From Argopecten irradians (taxonomy: Eukaryota; Mollusca; Bivalvia; Pectinida; Pectinidae): a stretch of 64,000 bases of DNA. The notes beneath the pieces are model-generated. The model was not told the origin of the DNA, did not search any database, and was given only the letters and a program-made list of their open reading frames with translations. A program made the translations under genes and the position numbers. Below are positions 13,140 to 24,990 of this stretch, piece by piece. Positions within the stretch are counted from its first letter, which is position 1. Every line of letters begins with the position of its first letter. The stretch covers positions 38,557,604-38,621,603 of the forward strand of contig NC_091138.1 in the NCBI RefSeq assembly GCF_041381155.1, given 5' to 3'.

Positions 13140-13720
13140 TAGGACGGTCTCACATGTGTGTGACAAGTGTTTGGTGAATGCGTTTCTGATGACATAGTAT
13201 AGTGTAACGTTTTATAGTGCAATCTTACTGAAAACGGCTTGCTGGTTGACTATTGTTTTCATTTCAGTATAATATCACCCGCGTGGTTTTTTTCAGGAGG
13301 ATTCAATTGATCATGTTGTGTTCCTTGTAATAGCGGAACCCTTGACTTTTTCAGAGTATTTTTTTATTGAAGCACACTGTGAAAGAGGCCAAACAGTGCA
13401 TCTCTCCTTCAACGAGCAAAGATATCGTTTATCACCGTTATGTTGAACATTATAAAATGGTATATTCTTCGGGACACAGCCCAGAACCTTTCTTACAGGG
13501 ACGAATGCCAAAACAAAGGCAGTGTAACGGGTGAAGATAGAGATAATCATGTAAGGAGAAGAGAAAATATCAAATTCTATTTAGTTGACAGTAGGAACAC
13601 CTCAACGGGTCTCTTTACACGTATGGTGTAAAATTGTGTTCGATGATGTATTTTCCTGGATAGACGACACAACCATAAACCTCTTGGGGCAGCAGGTACC
13701 ATTCTAATTTCTTTCATACT
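13140..13720 (-). repeat. Strongly diverged family A copy
   Basis: Blocks appear in family order but heavily mutated: a TAGTGTAACGTTTTATAGTGCAATC-like stretch, GGGACACAGCCCAGAACC, a TTCTTACAGGGACGAATGCC-like stretch, AGAAGAGAAAATATCAAATTC and GGGCAGCAGGTACCATTCTA. It looks like an older insertion than the copies at 8.4 and 19.6 kb. Confidence 0.6.
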
Positions 13721-13965
13721 TCACAGGGATATCCCGTGTTTGCTAGGGAAAAGATATCTCTATCTTACACAGGGGGGTGTAAGACAGCTCACACGCGCCA
13801 GACAATACCGTGACGTCATCAATACATGCGGTGGAACTGCGGCGCGCATTGTAGATGACGCGATCAATTTTGACACATAACGACGTTCCTGCGATCATGG
13901 CGCGATGAAAAAGCTGGAAACCAAGTGGAATTTCATCATTTTTTCTACTAAGTATGGAAGAAAAA

Positions 13966-14118
13966 GAATCTTACATGGGTCTGTGAAGTGGACATTGATA
14001 TCTCAACCCTCGTGAAAGATTTTGGCCGTCAACCCTCGGCAAGCCTCGGGTTGACCGGCCAAAATCTTTCACTCGGGTTGAGATATCCCTGTCCACTTCA
14101 CAGAACCATGTAAGATTC
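13966..14118. repeat. Foldback (hairpin) element
   Basis: Two inverted arms of roughly 74 bp, nearly identical, are separated by a few bases. The left arm begins GAATCTTACATGGGTCTGTG and the right arm ends CACAGAACCATGTAAGATTC. The centre reads CAACCCTCGGCAAGCCTCGGGTTG. There is no coding potential. It is a palindromic MITE or foldback element; transcripts would form a long hairpin. Confidence 0.85.
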
Positions 14119-15064
14119 TATTAGTCTTACATGCAGGGGCTCAGGCCGGGTACGTTTGACAGCAGGCTTCAGTGAGATAGCACTATAAAAGGACAAGAAT
14201 ACATCATGATCAATTCACATGTTTGACCTCCTTTATTTTTGTGTTTGTCCATTGCTAATACCGTATACCATCCATCCATATTTCAGTTCGAAACAACCGA
14301 CCCATCATCTTGGTACAAAACAACACACGTCACCGACAGGCTGGGCCAACAGGAACGTATCTGTAGGTAGACAATAATTCTATTTTAATATCAAGATGAG
14401 GCCATTGATGAACACTCAACACTCATTTGAGTTTTTTGTCCCATTACGTTTGTTTTGTCTAAGGAATATGGACATACTCATTCAGGCCCCATTGTTGCAT
14501 TAGAAAACTTTTCAAAGGTAGGGAGGATGTTGAAGGCGACAATTACAAAAGTAAATTTCATAAATCCTTTCAGACTTCATTGTTGGGTCGATTGCGTTAT
14601 CGGTAAGGGATAATGGTTACATTTTAGGTACAGTTTACCAACCCAAGTGATTGCGGAGGGAGAGGTTTTTTCTGTGTAAACTTCGAAAACAATAAACGTA
14701 CTTGATATAGCAGGGCTGAAAAGGAAAATAATAAGTTAATTTTTTTTTAATTTAGTTCAATTTTCACATGCCGGAATCCACAAGCGATAATGACTTCTGA
14801 ATATAAGCAAAGTAACAATATACACTTGTGTAACCACAACAGCCAATTTGCATCACTGAGGTGCCGTACCTGGATTTTTCCATTTTACAGAAGGATATAT
14901 TTATCTTGGGGCGAACCGTAGAATGGGCATCTATATTTTTTCAGAATTATGCATTATGTTTATGTTTTTCGTTATTGCCTTTGTTTCTTATACATTTGTT
15001 TGGAATATGCTACAGTTTCCCAAAACACATACGCCACATACTCGTGACGCCGTTCTCAAATGAC

Positions 15065-15170
15065 CCTTGGTGTGAAGGAAGACATTAATTTATTGAAAAC
15101 ATTTTATCACGCCATGTCCTTGGTGTGAAGGAAGACATTAATTTATTGAAAACATCTTATCACGCCATGT
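15065..15170. repeat. 53-bp tandem duplication, two copies
   Basis: The unit starting CCTTGGTGTGAAGGAAGACA occurs at 15065 and again at 15118. The copies differ by about one base (CATTTTATC versus CATCTTATC), so the duplication is recent. No coding function is seen. Confidence 0.85.
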
Positions 15171-15824
15171 CGAGCAACACCCACTGAGGGAGAGGAACCC
15201 AGGATATCCTCGTCCAAGCTTTATGACAAATTATACCAGAATATGAGAGCGAGCTACACATTGCGGAGATTTCAATTGTTGTGCTCAACATCGGGCGGTA
15301 TTTTTTGTTCTTCTGCGACGAGTTGTATAACCCCTCTCTATAGTGCAACGATCGCTTATCTAGTTAACATTAGACGCAGATGACATGGCCTTGACAGGGT
15401 TCTTCACAAGAGTCGTAAGAAGGGCAAAGCAAGGAAACACCTTCTGAATCTTTCCAGTGTCTTGTGGCTATTGTTACAGACCATAGCTTACGTAATCGAT
15501 GACCATTATGCAGAAATACTTAGACCAAGTGTGTTTGTTTTTTTCACTAGTGTTGAATTTTGAGGTTTTCCAACACTCATTTGAATCTATGACATTGGTA
15601 TGTCTTTGTAGGGGACAGAATCAAACGCCCCCCACTCTAGAGCAAATTCTGAGTGCCACTTTATTACTCCCACTCTAGACGCTCTGCAACTTTGGAGTGG
15701 CACAATAATTGCTTAAGCTAGCTAGGTAGCGCAACAAATGGTCAAACAAAAAAACCAAACAGTGTTCTACCATTTTATTTCACATATTTACATTGATTAT
15801 AAATGTTTTTTTGTCAAAACAAAC

Positions 15825-16035
15825 ACACGGCATAAAGCATGAACTACTGAAAGTACATAAATTATATGTTGCAGATACTTATAATGTATCATACATGTTT
15901 GCCTGTGCATTTGAATAATATTTTCAGCTTAATTCACCAAAACTTTGTGATTTTCAATAGACTACTAAAGGAAAAATAACATATCAAATTTTCGCCAGAT
16001 TATGACACATATAACTTGAACTAAAGTTTCCAGAA
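15825..16035. repeat. Family B (unclassified dispersed repeat), partial copy
   Basis: It shares ordered blocks with 24065-24250 and 31280-31490: CATAAAGCATGA, a TACATGTTTGCCTGTGCATTTGAAT block, CAGCTTAATTCACCAAAACTT, then TTTTCGCCAGATTATGACACA and ATAACTT. No reading frame survives and no terminal repeats are obvious. Its class is unknown. Confidence 0.65.
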
Positions 16036-17559
16036 ACAGAAAAGCAAAATAAAGACAAATGTGCAGTATATGTACAGAAAAGCATACCTAGCAAAATGGA
16101 AGGTAATTTAATTTTTAACATTAAATACATTAGTTATGCACCAAATTCATAGACGAACATTAAAAGTGCATGTAATATGGAAATTTTAAAACAATTTTGG
16201 TGTCTTGTCACAAAGACATAATGAACACATATGCCATTGTCTGATACTAACAAAAATTAAAACTGTCATTACAGTAATATCTTATAAATCATGTGGTGCA
16301 TTTTTATTATAATTTAATTAAATAGAAGATTTTTCTTCGCAAATAGTCAAGCTTTGCAAATTTAAAGTAATATCACTTCATCAATTTGAATGTAAATCAC
16401 ATTTTATCATGAATTTAGTTAATTCATTTATGTAGTCTTATGAGGCTAGATGTAAACGGTGGTAGATGACAATAAATATTGTCAGTGATGCTATAGTGAT
16501 GTCAATCTAATCCAAATGAAGCTGTATTTTAAACTGGCTTAAGTGTTACTGAGGTGGGTCAGCTAACTATTTGTTTAACTTTAACGTTATAGCTAACAAA
16601 GGTAAGTCTTGCCTTGTCTATTCGTTCGTTTGTATGATTTTTAGACGACTGTTATTAGGTGATCTAAAATTCCACACATTTTTATAATGATGATGGAGAT
16701 CATATGTCCCTTTCCTATCCTGTGTCATATAATCCAATTACATACTTACCCCGTTGACAGTTTTATATATTAAACATGCACGTACAATAATTTTATATTA
16801 TTCCGTAACGTTAAATACCAGCTTAATGGTTGACGCCGAATGTGTATGGTATAACTTGTGTTTAATTAACCTCGTCTGCATATAATTTACATATTAATAA
16901 GCTAACGTACAATAGCGTATAAACACAGAATCCATTACGTTATCCCGGAAACATAAAAAATTCAATAATCTACAGCATTTATTGGCAAACATAGGCACAA
17001 AGTACGTAATAACATCATGGCTGGCTGGTAACTTTGATTTACAGATCAGCGTGGTACGTAATCTAACTTTAAACTGTTTCGAATTAAACATTCATTAATC
17101 AAATGATATCAGTGGATCATTAATCAACGTTAATGACACCACTTATACTGACATGTGGGTCTTCAAATACCAGGTGATTTTTTATTTTAATTTAATATAT
17201 ATACATCCTATCGATAACGATAAACGGGAGTGAAAGACAATCGTTCCCGACAGGTTGTTATTGAAAACGGTTAAAATCATTGTATATATTAATTGTAATA
17301 TTTCGGCTAATGAGAATCTATTTCGCGAAAAGTTTGTGTTCGACCCTTAGCTTCCCGCACTTTGTTTCTTCGGCTTCGTCTGGGATGTGTTGTTGGTATC
17401 TTTGGCACATGCTACAGCTTTAGTGATTTAAGTTTGGGATCTTGCTAACTTGACACAGCCTCACTTTTGACCTTGAGTTGAGCGCTCGCGCCTTTGTGGA
17501 AGCAAAGACTTTGTTATGTCCCCCTGTAGAAAACGCACGTTAGTGCTTAAAATTTGATA

Positions 17560-17710
17560 GTGGAATTCCTGCTTAACGCTCAGCATAACTGGAGTGGGAT
17601 AACTGATTCATCCGTTGTCGGTACACTGTGATCGGCTGGGGTGTGGTATTCGGTGTCTCCGGAAGCATGCTTCAATAAGATAGCACTATAAAACGAGAAG
17701 ATACCGCAGC
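17560..17710 (+). repeat. Family A fragment
   Basis: It contains GAATTCCTGCTTAACGCTCAG, a GGGATAACTGATTCATCCG block (the diverged counterpart of GGGACGACTGGTTCGCCCG), and AGCATGCTTCAATAAGATAGC. It is truncated at both ends. Confidence 0.65.
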
Positions 17711-17924
17711 TGTCCCAAATCTGTGTTAAGAAAAGAGAATTGACATAGTAGTAGAGGTTATAACTTAAAAATATAAACTATAAATACCCATCAATCAAAA
17801 TCAGCGAATATACCGCAGTCTGAAGAGAAAAATCTCGCCATCTGCATTTATCGCCCATCCACAGTCAATACACAGATGTAGTCTACCTAAGTAATAGTAC
17901 AACTGCACCTGGGACCGAGGATGA

Positions 17925-18365
17925 TGTTGGTTGGTTTATTTGTGTCATTTAAGGACGGTCTCATATTATGTAATGTGCTGTGTGGTTTTATATACATTGG
18001 GAGGCTCTAGTATGTTCGTGTTGTCTCTTTACATTAATGGAAACTCTTACCCAGTTTGTAGTGCTATATCACTGAAGCATTCCGCTAGACACTGGACAAC
18101 ACATCCCACCCGGTCACATCATACTGACAACGTGCAAACCAGTCGCCACACTTCGTATATGCTGAACGCTTAACAGGGACAGAAATTACCACTTGTATAG
18201 ACATAACCTAGAGCCTTCTTCACAAAGGCGAGCACCATGTCAAGTTCGGACCAAAAGTGAGTCGATGTCGAGGAAAGCGTTAGGCTGAAGAAAGTAAGAA
18301 AAAAGAAGAAAAAAAATCTTAAATTTAGTCGCCTTTTACGATCAACGTTATAGACAGAGGCATGA
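17925..18365 (-). repeat. Family A copy, diverged
   Basis: Recognisable blocks run from GTGTCATTTAAGGACGGTCTC through TATCACTGAAGCATTCCGC and CACATCCCACCCGGTCACATC to AATTTAGTCGCCTTTTACGATC. Insertions and substitutions are spread throughout. The 96-codon frame that follows at 18362 shows no family resemblance and is not called as a gene. Confidence 0.7.
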
Positions 18366-18689
18366 GACAGTTATCACGTCCTAGCTACAGGAAGACTTTA
18401 ATTACAAATGTTTATCAAACTGTCCTAGAAGAAACAGTTGTAATAAAGCGACAACATTTAGCATGGTGGAACATTTGGAACATTTTTGAAACATTCGGTA
18501 TCGTACTGGGGAAAAAACCATTCAAAACACATCAGATACAAAACGGAAATATCAGTTACAACTGGAACTGTGGTGTAAATGTATTACTAAATGTTCATTA
18601 CAAATGTGTACAAAGGGAAGTTACTCTTATCAACGAAATAACATCTAAATAACATCTTTGATTCAATAAACTATATCATCCGCCTGCAG

Positions 18690-19095
18690 GACGTCATTTG
18701 TACCTGCTGCCCCTATTGCATGATCGTAAAAGGCAACTAAATTTTGGATCTTATCTTTTCTCTTCCTCCTAACCTACTTTCTTCTTACTAATGTCTCCAT
18801 TTACGCCACCTCGCTTTTTGCCTTCGGTTGAGCGCTCGCACCTGAAGAAGGCTTTGTCCCGTAGCCGAGATAAACCATAGTCTATAAAAAAGGTTTCTGC
18901 TTCTGCTGGGCGCTCAGTATAAAAGGAGGGAGACGACTGGTTTGCCCGTTGCTAGTATAATGTGACCAGGTGAGGTGTACTTTTGTTGTCTTCGGCGTCA
19001 TGCTTCTGTGATCAAACACTATGAAAAGGAAAAGAGTTTCAGTATACAGGAATACACAACACGAATCTACCTTAAATAACCCTGGCTGTTAACAG
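18690..19095 (+). repeat. Family A copy
   Basis: It begins GACGTCATTTGTACCTGCTG and GCATGATCGTAAAAGGC, passes through the GAGCGCTCGCACCTGAAGAAGG block and GACGACTGGTTTGCCCGTTG, and ends in AATAACCCTGGCTGTTAACAGGAC. Most of the family length is present in sense orientation. Confidence 0.75.
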
Positions 19096-19224
19096 GACAT
19101 AAATATATTAATATAATAATGTGTTCCGAAAATGAAATCAGAAAAAGAGACATTGAACATGGTCTGAAGCTTTTCAGAAAACATTACTGGCGATCTATAG
19201 TGAAACCTGGGCCGTTTTCGTTTA

Positions 19225-19376
19225 TTCGTTTTGTTTGTTTGATTGTTTGATTGATTAATTAACGTCCTATTAACAACTATGGTCATGTAAGGACGGCCTC
19301 CCATGTATGCAGTGTGTTGCCTGTATGTTGTGCGAGGTGAGTGTTTTAGGAGACTACGGTTTATTCATGTTGTCTT
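19225..19376 (-). repeat. Family A fragment cut off at 19376
   Basis: It contains the TTTGATTGATTAATTAACGTCC end, then CATGTATGCAGTGTGTTGCC and GGAGACTACGGTTTATTCATG, and breaks off abruptly at TTGTCTTC. Next to the break is CACCATCAGGGCCCAG, the edge of a block that recurs inverted at 29.35 kb. Confidence 0.75.
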
Positions 19377-19384
19377 CACCATCA

Positions 19385-19502
19385 GGGCCCAGTTTCATGA
19401 TCATTCCTTAACTTAAAGTTCCGTATCGAAAAACATTACAAAATTTAAGGAAAAAGTTAAGGGAATCCTTAAATTTAAGGAATATTCGTGATATTGGGCC
19501 CA
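19385..19502. repeat. GGGCCC-ended MITE (copy 1)
   Basis: This is a 118-bp element with inverted ends: GGGCCCAGTTTCATGATCATT at the left and AATATTCGTGATATTGGGCCC at the right. TTAAGG-type motifs repeat in both orientations inside it. A longer relative lies at 29169-29343. Confidence 0.75.
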
Positions 19503-19568
19503 GATAACATGTAAAAAAATATGTCTATATAATGTTAAATACCAGTTTTAAACAAGATCATTTTGTTA

Positions 19569-20086
19569 GTTTGTTTGTTTAATTATTTAAACGTCCTATT
19601 AACAGACAGGGTAATGTAAGGACGAACTCCCATGTATGCAGTGTGTATCGTGTGTGAAGTGCGAGGTGCGTGTTTTGGGAGACTGCGGTATGTTTGTGTC
19701 TTCTTGTATAGTGGAACTGTTGCCCTTTTTATAGTGCTATATCACTGAAGCATGCCGCCGAACAAACCAAGCAACACACCCCACCCGGTCACATTATACT
19801 GACAACGGGCGAACCAGTCATCCCACTCCCTGTATGCTGAGCGCTAAGCGGGAGCAGAAACTACCACTTTTAAAGACTTTGGTGTGTCTCGGCCAGGGGA
19901 CAGAACCCAGAGCCTTCCTCACAGGGGCGAACGCTCAACTTAAGGCCAAAAGTGAGGCGGTGCCAAGGGAGGCATTAGGAAAGATAAAGTCAGTTAAGAA
20001 GAATAGAAAAAATAAGGTCCTAAATTAAGTCGCCTTTTACGATCATGCAATATGGGCAGCAGTTACAAATTAACGCCCTGCCTGCA
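19569..20086 (-). repeat. Family A retroposon, near full length
   Basis: It is complete from the (TTTG)n run to GCAGCAGTTACAAATTAACG. It is very close to the 8381-8912 copy, including TATGCTGAGCGCTAAGCGGGAGC and CTCGGCCAGGGGACAGAACC. It is part of a roughly 710-bp block shared, in inverted orientation, with 28591-29350. Confidence 0.85.
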
Positions 20087-20092
20087 TGGTCA

Positions 20093-20671
20093 TCGTTTAT
20101 TCGGAACAACTGGTTCTACCGTTGCTCTAAGTCATTATTTCAAGTATACATTATGACGGACCTGCAGTTTTTGATACTATTAGGTCCAACCAGTCAAACC
20201 GTATAATCGAAAACGGCCCATGTCGATACTGGTTTAAAGCTTCGATGTTGGTAGTTTTGAAATAGACCCATGAGATGAACGTGACGAACAAGAATGCTGT
20301 GGTGAATGAAAGTCGAATAAAGTACTCGGCAAATTGAAATGGAAATGGTTTATCGTCTTTAGTCGACAATAATTGTTCAGAAGTGTCCAACACAAGCAAT
20401 CAGAGAAATAAATTAAAGATAAAACTTTCCGGTGCGACACTTGAACTCGATTTCAATGAAAACCAATTAACAACGAGATAGCTCAAGCAGAACGGCACAT
20501 TTAAACAGTTATCGCAGGAGATTAAAGGTTGTCACCTCGTAGATACATTACATAATGCATATAAATTACTAGGGGAGAAAATATTAGAGTAAGTTACTTG
20601 AAACAAAGCAGCATTTAAGGATATTATCTTTTCTCCTTTTCTTTACTAAATTTCTTCCCTTGTTAATTGGT
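20093..20671. other. Gap between repeats with one hydrophobic minus-strand frame
   Basis: A minus-strand frame at 20399-20151 encodes a stretch with a membrane-like segment (LSFTTAFLFVTFISWVYF). I cannot assign it to a family, and no convincing splice sites or partner exons are visible. It may be a decayed transposon fragment or chance. Nothing else is recognised here. Confidence 0.35.
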
Positions 20672-21000
20672 AGTTTCTGCTCCTGCTTAGCGCTCATCAT
20701 ACAGGGAGTGGTAGGACTGGTTCACCTGTTGTCAGTATAATGTGACCGGGTGGGGTGTTGCTCTGTGTCTTTGGTCGCATGCTCCAGTGATAAAGCACTA
20801 TTAAAAGGGCAAGATTTCCACTATACAAGATAAAGTATAGATACAACACGAATATATCGCAGTCTCCCAAACCACGCATCACGCACTTCATACCCACTAC
20901 ACACCACATACATGAGAGGCCGTCCTTACAAATTTAATCAAGTACATGGGAGATAATCCCTAAATGACCCTGGCTGTTAATGGGACGTTAATCCAAATCA
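20672..21000 (+). repeat. Family A copy, partial
   Basis: It begins GTAGTTTCTGCTCCTGCTTAG and runs through GGTTCACCTGTTGTCAGTATA and CGCAGTCTCCCAAACCACGC to TGACCCTGGCTGTTAATGGGA. An internal duplication of the ATACAAGATAAAGTATAGATACAA region is visible. The copy is in sense orientation with its tail eroded. Confidence 0.75.
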
Positions 21001-21002
21001 AA

Positions 21003-21190
21003 CCAAACTTCGGTGTCTTGCTTCACTGAGATAGCACTGTAAAGTGGACAAGAGCTCCATGTTCACAAGGAGACACAACATCAATTTACCGCAGCCTCCC
21101 AAAACATAGATATTCACACACCACAATATAATGCACGTATTGGAGGCCGTCCTTAAATGACCTTGGCTGTTCATAGGACATTGATCTAAA
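21003..21190 (+). repeat. Second family A fragment in tandem
   Basis: A second 3' half follows directly: TCTTGCTTCACTGAGATAGC, then CCGCAGCCTCCCAAAACATAG and TAAATGACCTTGGCTGTTCAT. Two adjacent fragments in the same orientation point to insertion at, or duplication of, one site. Confidence 0.7.
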
Positions 21191-22370
21191 CCATTCCAAA
21201 CTGTTATTATTTAGTGATAAGTAAGATTTGTTTAGCTAATTATTTAATTAACGTTATGTTCATTCTCAAGGCCAACCATATCATTTTACTCATAACTAAC
21301 CCCTTTCACTACACACATGGCTGATGAATAATTTGTTTGACGCATCTTTGACCAGCATGTAGTTCCTTTAAGTGGCGAACACTATATATGAATGTACCAC
21401 TGGGGTCCATGTCACGCAGGTTTATAGGCACAGAGCCTGTAAACATCTGTACGAACTGTGATCAACAACAATACAATGGGGAATTCCTGTGTGAAACTTA
21501 TTTGTATATTAAAGCTGATGGTTTGTTGTTAATCTCTCTCCATTGGACGGTGACTGTGTGTGTATAGACAGTCGTGGTTGCCGAAGTGAAGCAATACGGG
21601 TATTGGAGGGTACAGCGCAGTGGACGGCTACCCGAGCAGGTGTTTACAGGGACCTGTATCGATTGATCCCCAGGGTAAAGGTTGCCCGTGTGTATCGATT
21701 CCTCGACCCCCGGGCTATCCTAGCCCATTAAAGTGAGAAATACGCCATGTTACGCTAATATGGTAAGTAAAATGTGTGTGCATGTAGCATTACGTTATGT
21801 CATGGTTGGGGGATGAATGCAGCTGGCAGTGATAGCCGGAATTCTTATTGCGAAATCGTTAATATAACGATAAATCAGTGAAATAACATGTTCCGGAAAA
21901 TAATATCAATTAAGCCAGTGCCCATATGTATATCTTTACCTGTTGGATTTTTAACACATACATACTTAGTAAAATATACTATCCTATACATACATTGTGT
22001 GAGACGACCTGTTAACACAAAAGCTATATATACGGATACAACGATACCCATTCATGACGAGTACGTAAGTGTGTCGGAGGAACTCGTTAGACCAGTTTTA
22101 TGTCCCCGATCTTCCAAAACAATATATTACATACAGGGTCTACAGGTGAAACACCGCAATATATCGCTCCATTTATCATGTCTATTGTAAATGAGAAACC
22201 TAAATTCACTTTAATACATTGCCAACGAAGTTTTTTCCAAGCGATTTGGATTAATTTATGGAGAAATGCATCCCAAAAGAGTTAGCTATATAATCCTACA
22301 CTATGATATAAGGGACTGTATACTATAGAATAACGTAAGTATCTTCTAAACTTACTGTGCTGGGAATTAC
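21191..22370. other. Intergenic stretch, nothing recognised
   Basis: Short open frames occur (around 21543-21731 and 21888-22190), but they lack conserved motifs, supporting splice sites and protein-like composition. No repeat family was recognised. Confidence 0.4.
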
Positions 22371-22374
22371 GGTA

Positions 22375-22560
22375 CTTGTTAGTATAATGTGACCGGGTGA
22401 AGTGTTTTACTTGATGTCTCCGCCGGCATGCTTCAGTGATATAGCACTATAAAAAGGGTTCCACTCAACAAGAGGACACAATACCGCAGCATACAAGCAT
22501 ATGGGAGGTCGTCCTTACATAACCCTTGCTGTTAATAGGACGTTAGATAATGAAAGAAAG
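22375..22560 (+). repeat. Family A fragment
   Basis: It contains TTAGTATAATGTGACCGGGTG, CATGCTTCAGTGATATAGCAC and GGGAGGTCGTCCTTACATAAC, and ends TTAATAGGACGTTAGATAATG. The middle, between AATACCGCAG and CATACAAGC, has been deleted. Confidence 0.75.
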
Positions 22561-22614
22561 AAACAAAACGTACAATATAAAATAATGTAATTATCTTCTA
22601 AACTTACCGTCACG

Positions 22615-23290
22615 TATGGGAATTACGGTATGATACAGATTACCATAGGGAAATTACGGTACGACACAGATCATCATAGGGAATTACGGTACAATACATA
22701 TCATCATAGGGAATTACGGTACAATACAGATTACCATAGGGAAATTCCGATATAATACAGATACAGATTACCATAGGGAATTACGGTACAATACAGGTTA
22801 CCATAGGGAAATTACGGTACGACACAGATCACCATAGGGAATTACGGTACAATACAGATTACCACAGGGAAATTACGGTACAATACAGATTACCATAGGG
22901 AAATTACTGTACGATACAGATTACCATAGGGAAATTACGGTACGACACAGATCATCATAGGGAATTACGGTACAATACATATCATCATAGTTAATTACGG
23001 TACAATACAGATAACCATAGGGAAATTACGGTACGATACAGATTAGATTACCTTAGGGAAATTACGATATAATACAGATAACCATAGGGAAATTACGGTA
23101 CGATACAGATTATTATAAGTATCTGTTGAAGGCACTGTGACAAAGGGGAAATACGGTACAATACAGATTACCATCAGTGTCTTTAAAAAGGACAGCATGA
23201 CATGGGGAAATTACAGCACGGTAAAAACTTCTATGACCGCTTTTTACTTTATCACGGAAACTGGAAATTACGGTACAGAATACTTATGGT
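22615..23290. repeat. Minisatellite, 30-31 bp unit
   Basis: About 20 units follow the pattern ATTACGGTACAATACAGATT then ACCATAGGGAA. Variants alternate GACACAGATCATC with AATACAGATTACC. The array decays toward its right side, and stray ATTACGGTAC motifs continue to about 23645. It lies between genes; no function is seen. Confidence 0.9.
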
Positions 23291-23894
23291 AATCTAAATG
23301 TAACAGAAATATACAAAACTAGAGAATAATTGCACATAACATATTTATTGTATCAGGAAAATAAGACGAGAGGACGGAATGTACCCATCATTATTATCAT
23401 TTTAATCAAAGTGCAATGGAGAGACGAGTTATTTACACTTGAGAATGGAAATGGCGGTATAAAGGGATATTGTAGGATCGTTTTAAGAGGTCATAGTGAC
23501 ATAGGGGATTTACGGTACACTAGGGGTAAATAACAACATAAGGTACAACATGACATATGGGGAACAGTATAATGGGATACCGTCAAGACCCGTGTACAGG
23601 ACACTGGCATAGGGGGCACATGGCATAGAGGAATTACGGTACAATAGGATATTGTAGCTGTTTTTAATGATACATTACTGTACAACGGCCGAGATACAGT
23701 TTCTTTTTACATCATCATAAGATTAAGTCATTACGATCAGTATACCAAAATTCTCCCACAATTCTCCTTTAAAATTCTGTGTGCCATAATTTTCATACTC
23801 ACGAATCAAGATGAGCTTTTGATGTGTTATTTACAAACCAAAAGTTACCAGAATTTTGATAATTACAATACTTACAGTGTACAGGTTTTAATAT

Positions 23895-24250
23895 TACATG
23901 TACAAATAAAAGCTCAAAATGAATTTTAGCAGTACTGTCAAATAAAGCATATGTTACGCCTATGGTGCGATAACATGAGTGCGTACACTCAAACAATGAG
24001 GTCAAGTTGTGGTTAACAATTTCATTTAACATTTTTGCAGTGTTATCAGTAATTGTAAATTGTGTTTCCATTTAAACATGCATAAGGCATGATACCATAA
24101 CCATATTACAGTGCACATAATACACCATACATGTTTGTCTGTCCATCTGAATGATTTCCACTGCAATTCATCAAAACTTATTATTTTTAATAGATTACCG
24201 AAGAAAACATAACATTTCCCCCAGATATGGCACATATAACTTAGACACCT
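23895..24250. repeat. Family B dispersed repeat, longer copy
   Basis: It aligns by eye with 31110-31490: TTTTAGCAGTACTGTCAAATA, ATGAGTGCGTACACTCAAAC, TATCAGTAATTGTAAATTG, CTAAACATACATAAAGC-like (here TTTAAACATGCATAAGGC), TACATGTTTGTCTGTCC and CCCAGATATGGCACATATAAC. Frames on the minus strand inside it are interrupted and show no domain. Confidence 0.65.
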
Positions 24251-24734
24251 ATGAATTGCGACAAGAAATGCTCCAAAAGGGTACTAGCACTTTCCTGTAA
24301 AGGACTTAATGATATTATTTGGAACCTGAAATAACATAAATGACTCTGATAAGGGAATTACGTTACACCATGATGTCATCGAGTACCACCAAAGCTGTCT
24401 TTTAGGTTAAACCAGTAATCTTTAGACACGAGCCAAGAAGAACAAATACATGTACATTGGGACGAGATATCGAATGTAGTATCGAAACAACTAATTCCGA
24501 TATTAGTCAGCTCCTAGTGCATTCAGAAAAAAGACTGGGGGACACTGTCATTAGATTGAATTGTAAGATAGAAACGTAGTTTGTTTGTTTGTTTGATTAA
24601 TTAACGTCCTATATATAGAATAACTAGCAATATTCAATAATTCCTGATTACGAATAGTTCGGGTACATGTATTAACGAAATATGAGTTCTAATGCAGATA
24701 CATATGGCACGGTTCCAGTGCATCGTGATATGGG

Positions 24735-24990
24735 ATAGTCCTTGGTCAGTTATGGGTTCGGTCGTTGTCAGTATAATGCGACCTGTTGGGGTTTGTTGCT
24801 TGGTGTCTTCGGCTGCATGCTTCAGTCATAGCACTATAAAAAAGGAAAGAGATCCACTATACAAAATACACAACACGAATATATGGCAGTCTTCCAAAAC
24901 ACGCACCACACATCGCATACATGGGAGGCTGTCCTTAGATGACCCTGGCTGTTAATTGGACGTAAATATTAATAAACCAAGCCAAACCAT
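24735..24990 (+). repeat. Family A fragment
   Basis: It contains CGGTCGTTGTCAGTATAATGC, TCGGCTGCATGCTTCAGTCAT, ATGGCAGTCTTCCAAAACACG and GACCCTGGCTGTTAATTGGAC. A tail-only fragment in the opposite orientation (TTTGTTTGATTAATTAACGTCC) sits just upstream at 24578-24612. Confidence 0.75.

Larger units (their letters stand above)
14119..17540. other. Intergenic stretch without a recognisable gene
   Basis: A diverged family A fragment lies at about 14130-14215 (GGCTTCAGTGAGATAGCACTATA). The 53-bp duplication and the family B copy listed separately lie inside. I find no exon with protein-like composition in the remaining AT-rich sequence. Confidence 0.45.

Noticed and set aside
18362..18652. 96-codon plus-strand frame
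   Set aside because: It starts at the edge of a family A copy, has no known motif and no supporting splice signals.
20151..20399. 82-codon minus-strand frame with a hydrophobic, membrane-like segment
   Set aside because: The composition is suggestive, but I see no acceptor or donor, partner exon or recognisable family, and it sits among repeats. Noted as possible decayed transposon sequence only.
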